DNA of 64,000 nt from Lancefieldella parvula_C (GTDB lineage: Bacteria > Actinomycetota > Coriobacteriia > Coriobacteriales > Atopobiaceae), in assembly GCF_000758945.1 (NCBI RefSeq), contig NZ_JRND01000007.1, positions 62,001 through 126,000 on the forward strand, read 5' to 3'. Made by a program: the position numbers and the translations under genes. Under the pieces are notes generated by a model. The model was not told the DNA's origin. It saw only the letters and a list, made by a program, of their open reading frames with translations, and did no database searches. Of the stretch, positions 25,723 to 34,592 are shown piece after piece; positions within the stretch are counted from its first letter, which is position 1, and the number at the start of each line of letters is the position of its first letter.

Positions 25723-25758
25723 ATTTATAGAACATATGTTCTATAAATTTGCTATACT
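25723..25758 (+). promoter_or_regulatory. LexA/SOS-type operator over a promoter
   Basis: A perfect 26-base palindrome (25723-25748) has the core GAACATATGTTC, which matches the Gram-positive and actinobacterial LexA box (GAAC-N4-GTTC). A -10 hexamer TATACT lies at 25753-25758, so the core covers the -35 region. This layout is typical of LexA-repressed genes. Damage induction of the gene that follows is inferred. Confidence 0.8.
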
Positions 25759-25787
25759 GAGATCAGTAAAGGAAGAAAGAGGTGGCT

Positions 25788-26108
25788 ATGAAAGGTCTGG
25801 TAGAGGTACAGAAAGAAATTGTATTAAGGCAGTTTGTTCAGGGTAGTGCGGCAAAAATTGGATTCGGCCACAAGGAGTTTTATTCAGAGATCCATATTGC
25901 ATCAGAGCAACTTGCAACTTTAAGAAAGTGGATTTCAAGCCAAGGTAGAGTGGGTTTAAAAGATCTAAGCCCACAAGAGTATCTGGAGGTCATCATGGCA
26001 GAAACATGTATGGCTGAGGTAATGGATGAGCTTGATGAAGCCGGTATTTCTTATCAGTATTTGTATGCAAACTCTTCCGGTGAAGTAGCTTTAAGACCAG
26101 GTAGATAA
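25788..26108 (+). CDS. Putative SOS-regulated small protein of unknown function
   Basis: About 106 residues from the ATG at 25788 (GAGG five bases ahead); an in-frame GTG at 25782 is possible. The protein is soluble, without signal or membrane segment, and of mixed charge. Notable parts are a hydrophobic/aromatic N-terminal half (EFYSEIHIASEQLATLRKWI) and an acidic helix near VIMAETCMAEVMDELDEAG. I recognise no family. The gene stands alone between the serS terminator and a convergent tRNA, and its promoter carries a consensus LexA operator. Confidence 0.75.
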   Translation: MKGLVEVQKEIVLRQFVQGSAAKIGFGHKEFYSEIHIASEQLATLRKWISSQGRVGLKDLSPQEYLEVIMAETCMAEVMDELDEAGISYQYLYANSSGEVALRPGR

Positions 26109-26133
26109 TAAAAAAGAGCTCCCGAAGGAGCTC
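26109..26133 (-). terminator. Terminator of tRNA-Arg(ACG)
   Basis: GAGCTCC-CGAA-GGAGCTC with an A run on its left reads as a hairpin plus T tract on the minus strand, directly after the tRNA. It may also stop the convergent small gene. Confidence 0.75.
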
Positions 26134-26144
26134 CTAAGTTCAAG

Positions 26145-26221
26145 TGGTGCGGCGTATAGGATTCGAACCTATGACGCCCTGATTCGTAGTCAGGTCCTCT
26201 ATCCAGCTGAGGTAACGCCGC
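26145..26221 (-). tRNA. tRNA-Arg (anticodon ACG)
   Basis: Acceptor stem GCGGCGT/ACGCCGC. The anticodon arm CCTGA-CTACGAA-TCAGG gives ACG, whose A34 is normally deaminated to inosine. CCA is encoded. Confidence 0.94.
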
Positions 26222-26293
26222 GTGCAAGTAGATAGAATGCCATTTTCCAGTTGAAAATGCAAGACTAATCTTAGAAAAAGTTCTTCTTGGTAA

Positions 26294-26325
26294 GAAAAAA
26301 AGCTCGTTGCAGAGATGCAACGAGC
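26294..26325 (-). terminator. Terminator of tRNA-Ser
   Basis: On the minus strand GCTCGTTGCA/TGCAACGAGC with a 4-base loop is followed by a run of T. Confidence 0.85.
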
Positions 26326-26334
26326 AGAAAATTC

Positions 26335-26425
26335 TGGCGGAGAGCTGGGGATTCGAACCCCAGATGGGCTTGGGGCCCATACTCGCTTAGCAGGCGAGCA
26401 CCTTCGGCCTCTCGGTCAGCTCTCC
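26335..26425 (-). tRNA. tRNA-Ser (anticodon GCT)
   Basis: 91 bases including CCA, with a long variable arm. Acceptor GGAGAGC/GCTCTCC, discriminator G, and anticodon arm around CCTGCTAAG giving GCT. Confidence 0.94.
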
Positions 26426-26480
26426 AAAATGGGCGCTTGAGAATGATACCCCGAACTGGCGTCACTCACAATAAGACATT

Positions 26481-27416
26481 TTACAAAACATGTGAAAAAT
26501 GCTCAACAACCACGTTTTTTCGGTGAGCGCGAAGTGCATCCCATGAAAAGCGATTGGCAACTTGTGCTGCAGAAAGAGGTTCTTCTTTTTCTGCAAGACC
26601 TATGCAATACGCTAGAAAGCCAAGAATCTCTTCTGGTGTTTTTCCTTGGTCTCTCAGAACGCCAAGATCTAGATCGTGATTGCGTTTAGAAAGTCTCCTG
26701 CCATCTGGCGCAACAAGTAGCGGGAGGTGAGCATAGATGGGATGAGAAAAACCAAGCACGTCTTGCAAATAAAGCTGTCTGGGAGTAGATGAAAGAAGGT
26801 CTGATCCTCTAACTACCTCAGTTACGCCCATGTCAGCATCGTCAACTACTACAGCAAGCTGATATGCAAAGACTTCGTCTGCACGCTGGACGATAAAGTC
26901 TCCACATAATTTAGAAAGATTTTGAGATGTTTGACCATAGACTTTGTCTTCAAACGCGTAGGTCTTATTAGGAACTCGTATGCGAGTTGCTGGAATTTTA
27001 TGTTTGGAAAGCTCTTCACGCTCGGATTTGCTCAGGTCGCTGCAGGTTCCCGCATAGACATATGCACCATCGCTGACATGAGGGGCTTGTGCAGCGTGTA
27101 AGTCTGCTCGGGAACAAAAGCAAGGATACAAAAATCCCTGTTGTTTCAATTTCAATAGAGCGTCCTGATAGAGCTCCGTACGCTTGCTTTGGAAAAACGG
27201 CCCTCTGTCCCAAGTTAGTCCCAGCCACTGTAAATCATCCAGGAGAAGAGAGGTGTATTGAGGATTATGAGCACGAATATCTAAGTCTTCAATGCGAAGA
27301 ATGAAGCTGCCATTTTGGGAGCGAACGCTGGCCCAAGCCATAAGAGCTGAGAAAACGTTGCCTAGGTGCATCCTTCCAGAAGGAGTTGGCGCAAATCTTC
27401 CAATGCAAGAACTCAT
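26481..27416 (-). CDS. gluQ: Glutamyl-queuosine tRNA(Asp) synthetase
   Basis: 311 residues, short relative to glutamyl-tRNA synthetase because the anticodon-binding domain is absent. The Rossmann catalytic domain has the HIGH-like FAPTPSGRMHLGN (about 8-20) and KMSKS-like RRLSKRNHD. The zinc site CFCSRADLH ... YAGTC is typical of GluQ-RS, which attaches glutamate to queuosine 34 of tRNA-Asp. It follows the acetyltransferase gene by two bases. A QueT-like transporter gene near 36.8 kb would fit queuosine precursor uptake. Confidence 0.93.
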   Translation of the reverse strand: MSSCIGRFAPTPSGRMHLGNVFSALMAWASVRSQNGSFILRIEDLDIRAHNPQYTSLLLDDLQWLGLTWDRGPFFQSKRTELYQDALLKLKQQGFLYPCFCSRADLHAAQAPHVSDGAYVYAGTCSDLSKSEREELSKHKIPATRIRVPNKTYAFEDKVYGQTSQNLSKLCGDFIVQRADEVFAYQLAVVVDDADMGVTEVVRGSDLLSSTPRQLYLQDVLGFSHPIYAHLPLLVAPDGRRLSKRNHDLDLGVLRDQGKTPEEILGFLAYCIGLAEKEEPLSAAQVANRFSWDALRAHRKNVVVEHFSHVL

Positions 27417-27418
27417 TC

Positions 27419-28048
27419 TTAGAGATCTCCCGCATAGATATAGGCAAATCCATAGTCTTGTCCGTTCGCTTTAACCGGAGCTTCATCTTTACAGACAAGA
27501 CCCTTGTGTTGATAGAAACTAATGTCGCAGTCATCATCTGTTGCAAGGAAGCAATGCTTAGCTCCTTGTTCTTTCAAAAAATTGAGCATATAGGAAAAGA
27601 GCATACCGCCGACACCTTTTCCTTGAGCAGCAGGGCTTACGCAGAATAGTGTAATTTCCCACTTGGGAATTTTGACTCCTTCATTCCAGTATTTGCGGAT
27701 CAGATTTGATTCGACGGTACCAGCGGCTTCATAACCTTCAAAGTCTTTCGGGCTTAAGAGCTTTTTAGCTGTAATGGTTGAGGCATTTTCAAGCTCAATC
27801 CATTTCTGCTTATCTTCTGGATCTTCTCCGTTGGAGCAGAAAATAAAGCCGAGAACTGTATTTCCGTGTTTTGCAACAAAACGATGAGTTGAAACACCAA
27901 TGTAGTAAGAAATATCAATGGTAGCCAGAGACCTACTGGTTTCTTTAGATTCATCGCCATCCAAGTACCAGACGCGTTCAACGATTGAGATAAGTTCTGG
28001 TAAGTCAGTATCTTCGAAGGGGACTATGATTGGAGTATCGGCAGACAT
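27419..28048 (-). CDS. GNAT-family N-acetyltransferase
   Basis: 209 residues with AAAGGA ten bases upstream. The acetyl-CoA binding loop is SPAAQGKGVGGMLF (motif A, Q/RxxGxG/A form). A C-terminal segment, CDISFYQHKGL, matches the usual FYxxxGF-like end. The substrate cannot be told from sequence. It is the first gene of a two-gene unit with gluQ, but no functional link is evident. Confidence 0.88.
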   Translation of the reverse strand: MSADTPIIVPFEDTDLPELISIVERVWYLDGDESKETSRSLATIDISYYIGVSTHRFVAKHGNTVLGFIFCSNGEDPEDKQKWIELENASTITAKKLLSPKDFEGYEAAGTVESNLIRKYWNEGVKIPKWEITLFCVSPAAQGKGVGGMLFSYMLNFLKEQGAKHCFLATDDDCDISFYQHKGLVCKDEAPVKANGQDYGFAYIYAGDL

Positions 28049-28188
28049 ATGAAATAGTTCCTTTCAGGTGTTTTACAGCGGAAGATTATAGAATAGTTTC
28101 AAGTTTGTTTACATCTAGTACGTAGTGTTTCGCAGCTGATAGGCTGTAAGTGTTTCTGATAGCAAGTGTCAAACACAAAGGAGCGGCA

Positions 28189-29778
28189 ATGGCTGAGGCC
28201 CCTATCAAACGTGCGCTAATTTCGGTAACAGACAAAACAGGTATTGTTGAATTTGCACAAACGCTTACTAAAGAGTTTGGCGTTGAGGTAATTTCAACAG
28301 GCGGAACCGCAAAAATCCTCGAAGAGGCTGGTGTGCCTGTAGTTCCTATTGAGTCTTATACCGGATTTCCAGAGATGATGGACGGCCGCGTTAAGACGCT
28401 GCATCCTCGTGTTCATGGTGGTCTTTTATGCCGTAGAGATAATCCCGGTCATGTCGCAGACGCAGAGAATAATGGTATTGGCATGATTGACCTGGTCTGC
28501 GTTAATCTCTATGAGTTTGAGAAGACTGTAGCTGATCCATCAGTAACTCTTGAAAATGCAATTGAGCATATCGATATCGGTGGACCTTCAATGCTCCGCT
28601 CTGCTGCAAAGAATAATGATTTTGTTACGGTTGTTGTTGATCCGGCAGATTATGGTCGTGTTCTTGATGAGATGCGTGTCCATGACGGTGCAACTACAAG
28701 GGCTTCTCGCCAGCAGCTGGCTTTGAAGGTATTTAAGACAACGGCTGCATACGATGGCGCTATTGCCACATACCTTTCTGGTGTTGTTGAAGCAGAGCAA
28801 AGTAAATTCCCAGAGACTTTGCTGGTAAAGGCAATAAAAGAACAAGATCTTCGTTACGGAGAGAATCCTCAGCAGTCCGCAGCGTTTTATAAGATGCCTG
28901 GAGCTCCTGCACACTCTCTGGCAAACGCTCAGCAACTTCAGGGTAAGCCCTTGTCTTACAACAATTTGCTTGATACTGATGCAGCTTGGGCTGCTGTTCG
29001 TGAGTTTGATGACCCATCAGTCATTATTTTGAAGCACCAGAATCCTTGTGGATCTGCTACGGCGGAAAATGTTGTTGAGGCATACGATCGAGCATTTGCT
29101 TGCGATCCAGTCTCTGCGTTTGGTGGAATTATTGCAGTTAATAGAGAGGTTCCTCTGGAGTTTGTTGAGCACTTTGCAGACATCAATAAGCAGTTTGTTG
29201 AGGTTCTTATTGCACCAAGCTTTACAGAAGAGGCTCTTGAGCGCCTGTCAAAGAGAACAAATCTTCGCGTATTGGCTACGGGCGGAATCGATAGAAGCCG
29301 CGAGCTTGAGATGAGAACTGTTGACGGAGGTCTTTTAGTACAAGACCTTGACCACGCAGACGAAACCGCAGAGAGCTTTGAGGTTGTTACTAAGCGCCAG
29401 CCAACTCCAGAAGAGCTGAAAGATTTGGTATTTGCTTGGAAAGTTTGTAAGACCGTTAAGTCAAATGCAATTTTGGTTGCAAAAGATCAAGCTGGAATTG
29501 GTATGGGACCAGGTCAGCCTAATCGTGTTGACGCCGCTCTTCTCGCGTGTGAGCGTGCAGAGGCAGCTTGTGAGCGCATGGGAATTGATTCAAAGAATCT
29601 TGTGGCAGCATCTGATGCCTTCTTCCCATTCCGAGATAACGTTGATACCTTGGCAGCTCATGGCGTAACAGCCATTATTCAGCCAGGCGGATCAGTCAGA
29701 GATGATGAGTCTATTGCCGCTTGTGATGAATGCGGCATTGCAATGGTGTTTACAGGCAAGCGCCACTTTAGGCACTAA
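28189..29778 (+). CDS. purH: Bifunctional AICAR transformylase/IMP cyclohydrolase
   Basis: 529 residues. The ATG at 28189 has AAAGGAG ahead and is preferred to an in-frame GTG at 28150. The N-terminal MGS-like cyclohydrolase domain (about 1-195) begins KRALISVTDKTGIVEFA and has FPEMMDGRVKTLHPRVHGG. The C-terminal formyltransferase domain has LRYGENPQQSAAFY and FKHQNPCG-like LKHQNPCGSA. It performs the last two steps of IMP synthesis. Full length, no anomalies. Confidence 0.97.
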   Translation: MAEAPIKRALISVTDKTGIVEFAQTLTKEFGVEVISTGGTAKILEEAGVPVVPIESYTGFPEMMDGRVKTLHPRVHGGLLCRRDNPGHVADAENNGIGMIDLVCVNLYEFEKTVADPSVTLENAIEHIDIGGPSMLRSAAKNNDFVTVVVDPADYGRVLDEMRVHDGATTRASRQQLALKVFKTTAAYDGAIATYLSGVVEAEQSKFPETLLVKAIKEQDLRYGENPQQSAAFYKMPGAPAHSLANAQQLQGKPLSYNNLLDTDAAWAAVREFDDPSVIILKHQNPCGSATAENVVEAYDRAFACDPVSAFGGIIAVNREVPLEFVEHFADINKQFVEVLIAPSFTEEALERLSKRTNLRVLATGGIDRSRELEMRTVDGGLLVQDLDHADETAESFEVVTKRQPTPEELKDLVFAWKVCKTVKSNAILVAKDQAGIGMGPGQPNRVDAALLACERAEAACERMGIDSKNLVAASDAFFPFRDNVDTLAAHGVTAIIQPGGSVRDDESIAACDECGIAMVFTGKRHFRH

Positions 29779-29779
29779 T

Positions 29780-29812
29780 CTGCTAATTCGGGATTAGCAG
29801 TTCATTTTAAAA
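29780..29812 (+). terminator. Weak terminator or attenuator after purH
   Basis: CTGCTAAT-TCGGG-ATTAGCAG followed by TTCATTTT sits between purH and the next gene, which may be partly cotranscribed. Confidence 0.5.
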
Positions 29813-29830
29813 AAGTTGGGGGAGGACACT

Positions 29831-30493
29831 GTGGACCAGGAAGAGCTTGAAGCAGCTCAGAAGTTTGAGCTTGATAATCCAGAACTTGTTTGTCGTTGGA
29901 GACTGGCTGGAGGTGTCCTCCCTCTTGATAACAGGCACTTACGTGCGCTGAGCAAGCGAGTTGTTGCGCAAAAAGAGGTTTCTCCGCACTTGATTGCTTG
30001 GGCTAAGCAGCATATTGAGGGAACGCTTAAAGAAGGGTCACAAGAGTTTCCAGATGGCGTTCTTATGATTTTGCTTGAGAGCAATGGACAGGCTGCCATG
30101 ACTGTTGGACCTTACCAGTCTTTGGAAGAGCGTTCTGTTCTGTCTCTTGCGGGACGCGCAAGGATTTCACAGCGAGAAGAGCAGCAAACTCATTGTTCAC
30201 CAGAGGTGCTTTGGCTGGTAAAAGACGGAAAACTTATTGCGGGTGTCTCGGAAGAAAGCGTTCAATCGGGAGTCACAAGTTTAGTGTTAGACCTGGCACA
30301 GACTCTTCATGAGCCAACAGAGTTTAATCCAGACGTTATTGCCCAGGTATTTGATGGAACCGCCGAATTTGATGAAGCTTTCCTTACTTCAGATGAACAT
30401 GGAATCGTATGTGCTTCTGATGCTCAAGGTGAGATAGGAGAGCGTTTCTTATTTGGTTACAAGAAACTTTGCGAGATCAAAGCGGCCAAGTAA
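29831..30493 (+). CDS. Conserved-looking protein of unknown function
   Basis: 220 residues with a GTG five bases after GGGGGAGG. It is soluble and acidic, with no signal peptide and no membrane segment. Blocks such as VCRWRLAGGVLPLDNRHLRALSKRV, FPDGVLMILLESNGQAAMTVGPY and VLWLVKDGKLIAGVSEESVQSGVTSLVLDLA suggest a compact alpha/beta fold. The latter two recall class IV aminotransferase-like or chorismate-lyase-like folds, but no catalytic residue set is recognisable, so no function is assigned. Confidence 0.7.
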   Translation: MDQEELEAAQKFELDNPELVCRWRLAGGVLPLDNRHLRALSKRVVAQKEVSPHLIAWAKQHIEGTLKEGSQEFPDGVLMILLESNGQAAMTVGPYQSLEERSVLSLAGRARISQREEQQTHCSPEVLWLVKDGKLIAGVSEESVQSGVTSLVLDLAQTLHEPTEFNPDVIAQVFDGTAEFDEAFLTSDEHGIVCASDAQGEIGERFLFGYKKLCEIKAAK

Positions 30494-30854
30494 TCAGATA
30501 AGTGCGATATTTAAGGCTCATCCAGCAAAGGGTGCGCAACGCACGATGAAGCTGTCGCACGTTGAGCGCCTACGTAAAAATCTGTCTGTTTTTCAGACAG
30601 ATGGCTTCTTGTGTACTTGAATATTTTGTCGATTTACAAAAAACTTGCACTTTAGTGTTATGTTTATTTTGTAATTCCGCAGGTAGAAATTCCTACCTGA
30701 AAATAGGTATTTGTCAGCTTGTATTTCTGATTTGTTTCATTGTTTTTTTGCGCAATAATAAAAGCATTATGCGACCGCTGCCGGCCGAACTATGAAACAT
30801 GTTTCCGTAGTCACCCAGGGTCTACAGCTTTATTTTGGATCGCACAGACGCATA
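30494..30854. other. Intergenic control region upstream of PFOR
   Basis: No gene is supported. It holds two hairpins: ATCTGTCTG/CAGACAGAT (30580-30602), probably ending the upstream gene, and CAGGTAG/CTACCTG (30680-30699) with a third AGGTA copy after it. An AT-rich promoter-like region follows, with TTGTTT, an 18-base spacer and TAATAA near 30735-30765. The long leader suggests regulated expression of nifJ. Confidence 0.45.
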
Positions 30855-30870
30855 CTGTGAGAAATCACAG
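30855..30870. promoter_or_regulatory. CTGTGA-N4-TCACAG palindrome ahead of nifJ
   Basis: A perfect 16-base palindrome lies eight bases before the nifJ ribosome site. The half site resembles CRP/FNR- and Rex-type TGTGA, but the 4-base spacer is shorter than in those consensus sites, so the binding protein is unknown. Confidence 0.4.
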
Positions 30871-30888
30871 ATTAGGCAAGGAGAGGAA

Positions 30889-33800
30889 ATGGCAAGAAAG
30901 TTTAAGTCCATGGATGGTAACAACGCCGCGGCTTACGTGTCGTATGCGTTTACCGAGGTAGCGGGCATTTACCCAATTACCCCATCAAGTCCAATGGCAG
31001 ACTATGTTGACCAGTGGTCCGCCCAGGGTGTAAAGAACATCTTTGGTACAACCGTCAAGGTTGTCGAGATGCAGTCCGAGGCTGGCGCAGCTGGTGCTGT
31101 TCACGGTTCTCTTGGTTCAGGTGCTCTGACCACTACTTACACCGCTTCTCAGGGCCTCTTGCTCATGCTTCCAAACATGTACAAGATTGCCGGCGAGCAG
31201 CTCCCTGGTGTTTTCCACGTCAGCGCACGTACCGTTGCAACCCATGCACTGAACATCTTTGGCGATCACTCTGACGTTATGTCCGCTCGCCAGACTGGCT
31301 TTGCACTTCTCGCAGAAGGCAACGTCCAGGAGGTTATGGATCTGGCTCCTGTTGCTCATCTTGCAGCAATCAAGGGCAAGGTTCCATTTGTTAACTTCTT
31401 CGACGGCTTCCGTACTTCTCACGAGATTCAGAAGGTTGCTGTTTGGGATTATGCTGACCTGGCTGAGATGTGTGACATGGACGCTGTCCAGGCATTCCGC
31501 GATCACGCACTGAATCCAGAGCACCCATCAAGCCGTGGTTCTCACGAGAACGGCGATATCTTCTTCCAGCACCGCGAGGCATGCAACGAGGTTTATAACC
31601 AGCTGCCAGCAGTTGTTGAAGACTACATGAACCAGATCAACGCTAAGCTTGGTACTGACTACGGTCTGTTCAACTACTACGGTGCAGAAGACGCTGACCG
31701 CGTTGTTATCTGCATGGGTTCCTTCTGCGATACCCTCGAAGAGGTTATCGATTACCTGAACGCTCATGGCGAGAAGGTCGGTCTGGTTAAGGTTCGCCTT
31801 TATCGTCCATTCTCTGTAAAGCACTTTGTTGACGTTCTTCCTGAGTCCGTCAAGAAGATTGCTGTTCTCGACCGCACCAAGGAGCCAGGTTCCGTTGGTG
31901 AGCCTCTCTACGAAGACGTTGTTTCTTCCCTCTATGAGGCTGGTCGTACAGGCATTAAGGTTGTTGGTGGTCGTTACGGCCTTGGTTCTAAGGACACCCC
32001 ACCATCATCTGCATTTGCAATCTTTGAGGAGCTCAAGAAGGATGCTCCTCAGCGTGAGTTCACCGTTGGTATTGTCGACGATGTTACTAACCTGTCTCTC
32101 CCAGAGGATCCTGAGGCTCCTAACACTGCAGCTGAGGGCACCATTGAGTGCAAGTTCTGGGGTATTGGCGGCGACGGTACCGTTGGTGCTAACAAGAACT
32201 CCATCAAGATTATTGGTGACCACACCGATAAATATGTTCAGGCATACTTCCAGTATGACTCCAAGAAGACCGGCGGTATCACCATCAGCCACCTGCGCTT
32301 CGGTGATCACAAGATCCGTTCTCCTTACTATGTCACCAAGGCAGACTTTGTTGCATGCCACGTTCCTGCATACATCATCAAGGGCTACAAGATGGTCCGC
32401 GACGTCAAGCCTGGCGGTACCTTCCTGGTCAACTGCCAGTGGGATGCAGAGGAGTTTGCACACCACCTGCCAGCAGAGGCAAAGCGCTACATTGCTAAGA
32501 ACAACATCAACGTTTATCTGATCAATGCAATTGACCTTGCCAAGGAAATTGGTATGGGCAAGCGCACCAACACCATTCTTCAGTCTGCATTCTTTGCTCT
32601 TGCAAAGGTTCTCCCAGAGGCAGACGCACTTCAGTACATGAAGGACGCTGCAACTCATTCTTACCTGAAGAAGGGCCAGAACATCGTTGATATGAACCAC
32701 AAGGCAATCGACGCTGGTGCTACTGCATTTACTAAGATTGAGATTCCTGCTGATTGGGCTACTGCAGAGGATGCTCCAAGCACAATCACCCTTGAGGGCC
32801 GCGAGGCTCTGCTCAAGCAGGTTCGCGACATCATGACTCCAGTCTCTCGTATGGAAGGTGACGCACTGCCTGTTTCCGCATTTAAGAACCACGTTGATGG
32901 ACAGTTCGAGCTTGGTGCTGCTGCTTATGAGAAGCGTGGCATTGCTGTTGTTGTTCCTGAGTGGAACGTCGAGAAGTGCATCCAGTGTAACCAGTGCGCT
33001 TATGTCTGCCCACACGCAGTCATCCGTCCATTCGTCCTTACCGACGAAGAGGTTGCTGCTGCACCAGCACAGTCTCAGTTCAAGGATGCCGTTGGTCCTA
33101 AGGCTAAGGGCTACAAGTTTGAGATTGCTATTTCTCAGCTCGACTGCACCGGTTGCTCCAACTGCGTCTACATCTGCCCTGCAGATGCTCTGACCATGAA
33201 GCCAATCGAGGAGCAGGAGTCCAAGCAGGAGATCTTTGACTACGCAGTCAACCACGTCTCCGAGAAGACCGAGCTTGTCGCTAACAACGTCAAGGCATCT
33301 CAGTTCAAGAAGCCTCTTCTTGAGTTCTCCGGTTCCTGCGCAGGCTGCGCTGAGACCAGCTACGGCCGCCTGGTCACTCAGCTCTTTGGCGATCGTATGT
33401 TCATCTCCAACGCAACTGGTTGCTCCTCAATTTGGGGTAACCCAGCTTCCTGCTCACCATTTACTACCGATGCAAACGGCCACGGCCCAGCATGGAACAA
33501 CTCCCTCTTTGAGGACAATGCAGAGCACGGTATGGGTCTGATGCTTGGTCACCAGGCACAGCAGAAGCGTCTCCTGGAGCTTGCTCAGCAGCTTGTCGAT
33601 GAGGACGGCGCATCTCAGGACCTCAAGGATGCTGCTAAGGCGTGGATTGAGTCCGTCAACGACGCAGCTCTCTCCAAGGAAGCTTCGAAGACCTTCGTAG
33701 TTGAGCTTGAGAAGTCTGATCTTCCAGCAGCTAAGGAAATCCTTGCTAACAAGAGCTTCCTCACCAAGAAGTCCTTCTGGATCTTCGGTGGCGACGGTTG

Positions 33801-34443
33801 GGCATACGACATCGGCTTCGGTGGCCTTGACCACGTTCTTGCTTCCGGCGAGGACATCAACGTCTTTGTCTTCGACACTGAGGTTTACTCCAACACCGGT
33901 GGTCAGTCCTCTAAGGCTTCCCGTCTTGGCCAGGTTGCACAGTTCGCAGCAGCTGGTAAGGACATCAAGCAGAAGAACCTTGCTGAGATTGCAATGACCT
34001 ATGGTTACGTCTATGTTGCTCAGGTTTCCATGGGCGCAAACCTCCAGCAGACTCTCAAGGCAATTGCTGAGGCAGAGGCTTATCCAGGACCATCCCTCAT
34101 CATCGGTTACTCCCCATGCGAGATGCACTCCATCAAGGGCGGCATGGCTCACGCACAGGAGGAGATGAAGAAGGCAGTCGAGACCGGCTACTGGAACCTC
34201 TATCGCTTCAACCCAGCTGCACCAGCAGGTAAGAAGTTCACGCTTGACTCCAAGGCACCTAAGGGTGGCTACCAGGAGTTCCTGATGAACGAGGCTCGTT
34301 ACAGCCGACTCACCCGCGAGTTCCCAGAGCACGCAGAGAAGCTCTTCAAGGAGAACGAGGAAGCCGCAATGGCTCGCTACGATCACCTTGTCCGCCTCTC
34401 CGAGCTTTACGCTGCAGAGAAGAAGGAGCAGCCTGAGGAGTAA
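30889..34443 (+). CDS. nifJ: Pyruvate:ferredoxin (flavodoxin) oxidoreductase, single-chain
   Basis: 1184 residues with an ATG after AAGGAGAGGA. It oxidises pyruvate with CoA to acetyl-CoA, CO2 and reduced ferredoxin. Domains in order: pyrimidine-binding N-terminal domain (AGIYPITPSSPMAD), domain II, the gamma and EKR-type regions, two [4Fe-4S] ferredoxin motifs (EKCIQCNQCAYVCP near 697 and LDCTGCSNCVYICP near 753), and the thiamine-diphosphate domain with GSCAGCAE near 817 supplying the proximal cluster cysteines. The length is standard for the fused enzyme. Codon choice looks strongly optimised, consistent with high expression in an anaerobe. Monocistronic with a strong terminator. Confidence 0.97.
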   Translation: MARKFKSMDGNNAAAYVSYAFTEVAGIYPITPSSPMADYVDQWSAQGVKNIFGTTVKVVEMQSEAGAAGAVHGSLGSGALTTTYTASQGLLLMLPNMYKIAGEQLPGVFHVSARTVATHALNIFGDHSDVMSARQTGFALLAEGNVQEVMDLAPVAHLAAIKGKVPFVNFFDGFRTSHEIQKVAVWDYADLAEMCDMDAVQAFRDHALNPEHPSSRGSHENGDIFFQHREACNEVYNQLPAVVEDYMNQINAKLGTDYGLFNYYGAEDADRVVICMGSFCDTLEEVIDYLNAHGEKVGLVKVRLYRPFSVKHFVDVLPESVKKIAVLDRTKEPGSVGEPLYEDVVSSLYEAGRTGIKVVGGRYGLGSKDTPPSSAFAIFEELKKDAPQREFTVGIVDDVTNLSLPEDPEAPNTAAEGTIECKFWGIGGDGTVGANKNSIKIIGDHTDKYVQAYFQYDSKKTGGITISHLRFGDHKIRSPYYVTKADFVACHVPAYIIKGYKMVRDVKPGGTFLVNCQWDAEEFAHHLPAEAKRYIAKNNINVYLINAIDLAKEIGMGKRTNTILQSAFFALAKVLPEADALQYMKDAATHSYLKKGQNIVDMNHKAIDAGATAFTKIEIPADWATAEDAPSTITLEGREALLKQVRDIMTPVSRMEGDALPVSAFKNHVDGQFELGAAAYEKRGIAVVVPEWNVEKCIQCNQCAYVCPHAVIRPFVLTDEEVAAAPAQSQFKDAVGPKAKGYKFEIAISQLDCTGCSNCVYICPADALTMKPIEEQESKQEIFDYAVNHVSEKTELVANNVKASQFKKPLLEFSGSCAGCAETSYGRLVTQLFGDRMFISNATGCSSIWGNPASCSPFTTDANGHGPAWNNSLFEDNAEHGMGLMLGHQAQQKRLLELAQQLVDEDGASQDLKDAAKAWIESVNDAALSKEASKTFVVELEKSDLPAAKEILANKSFLTKKSFWIFGGDGWAYDIGFGGLDHVLASGEDINVFVFDTEVYSNTGGQSSKASRLGQVAQFAAAGKDIKQKNLAEIAMTYGYVYVAQVSMGANLQQTLKAIAEAEAYPGPSLIIGYSPCEMHSIKGGMAHAQEEMKKAVETGYWNLYRFNPAAPAGKKFTLDSKAPKGGYQEFLMNEARYSRLTREFPEHAEKLFKENEEAAMARYDHLVRLSELYAAEKKEQPEE

Positions 34444-34467
34444 GGTAAGCTTACTTTCACGTAGCTT

Positions 34468-34502
34468 CAGCCGAGCCAGGACATCCTGGCTCGGCTTTTT
34501 TA
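34468..34502 (+). terminator. Terminator of nifJ
   Basis: GCCGAGCCAGGA/TCCTGGCTCGGC forms a long stem followed by TTTTTTAT. Confidence 0.92.
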
Positions 34503-34592
34503 TGCGACATTTTTGGCGAGAAGCCCTGTGTTCTTCAAGCCCTTCTCGCGAGGTGATAAACTAGAGAGACTTTGCTCACGATGGGAGTTACT

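Noticed and set aside
32005..33255. 416-codon open frame on the minus strand inside nifJ
   Set aside because: It is antisense to highly codon-biased PFOR sequence, which leaves the opposite strand open by chance; it has no ribosome site or recognisable protein features.
33454..34386. 310-codon minus-strand frame opposite nifJ
   Set aside because: Same reason: shadow of biased codon use in the PFOR gene, with Leu/Ser/Cys-rich composition unlike a real protein.
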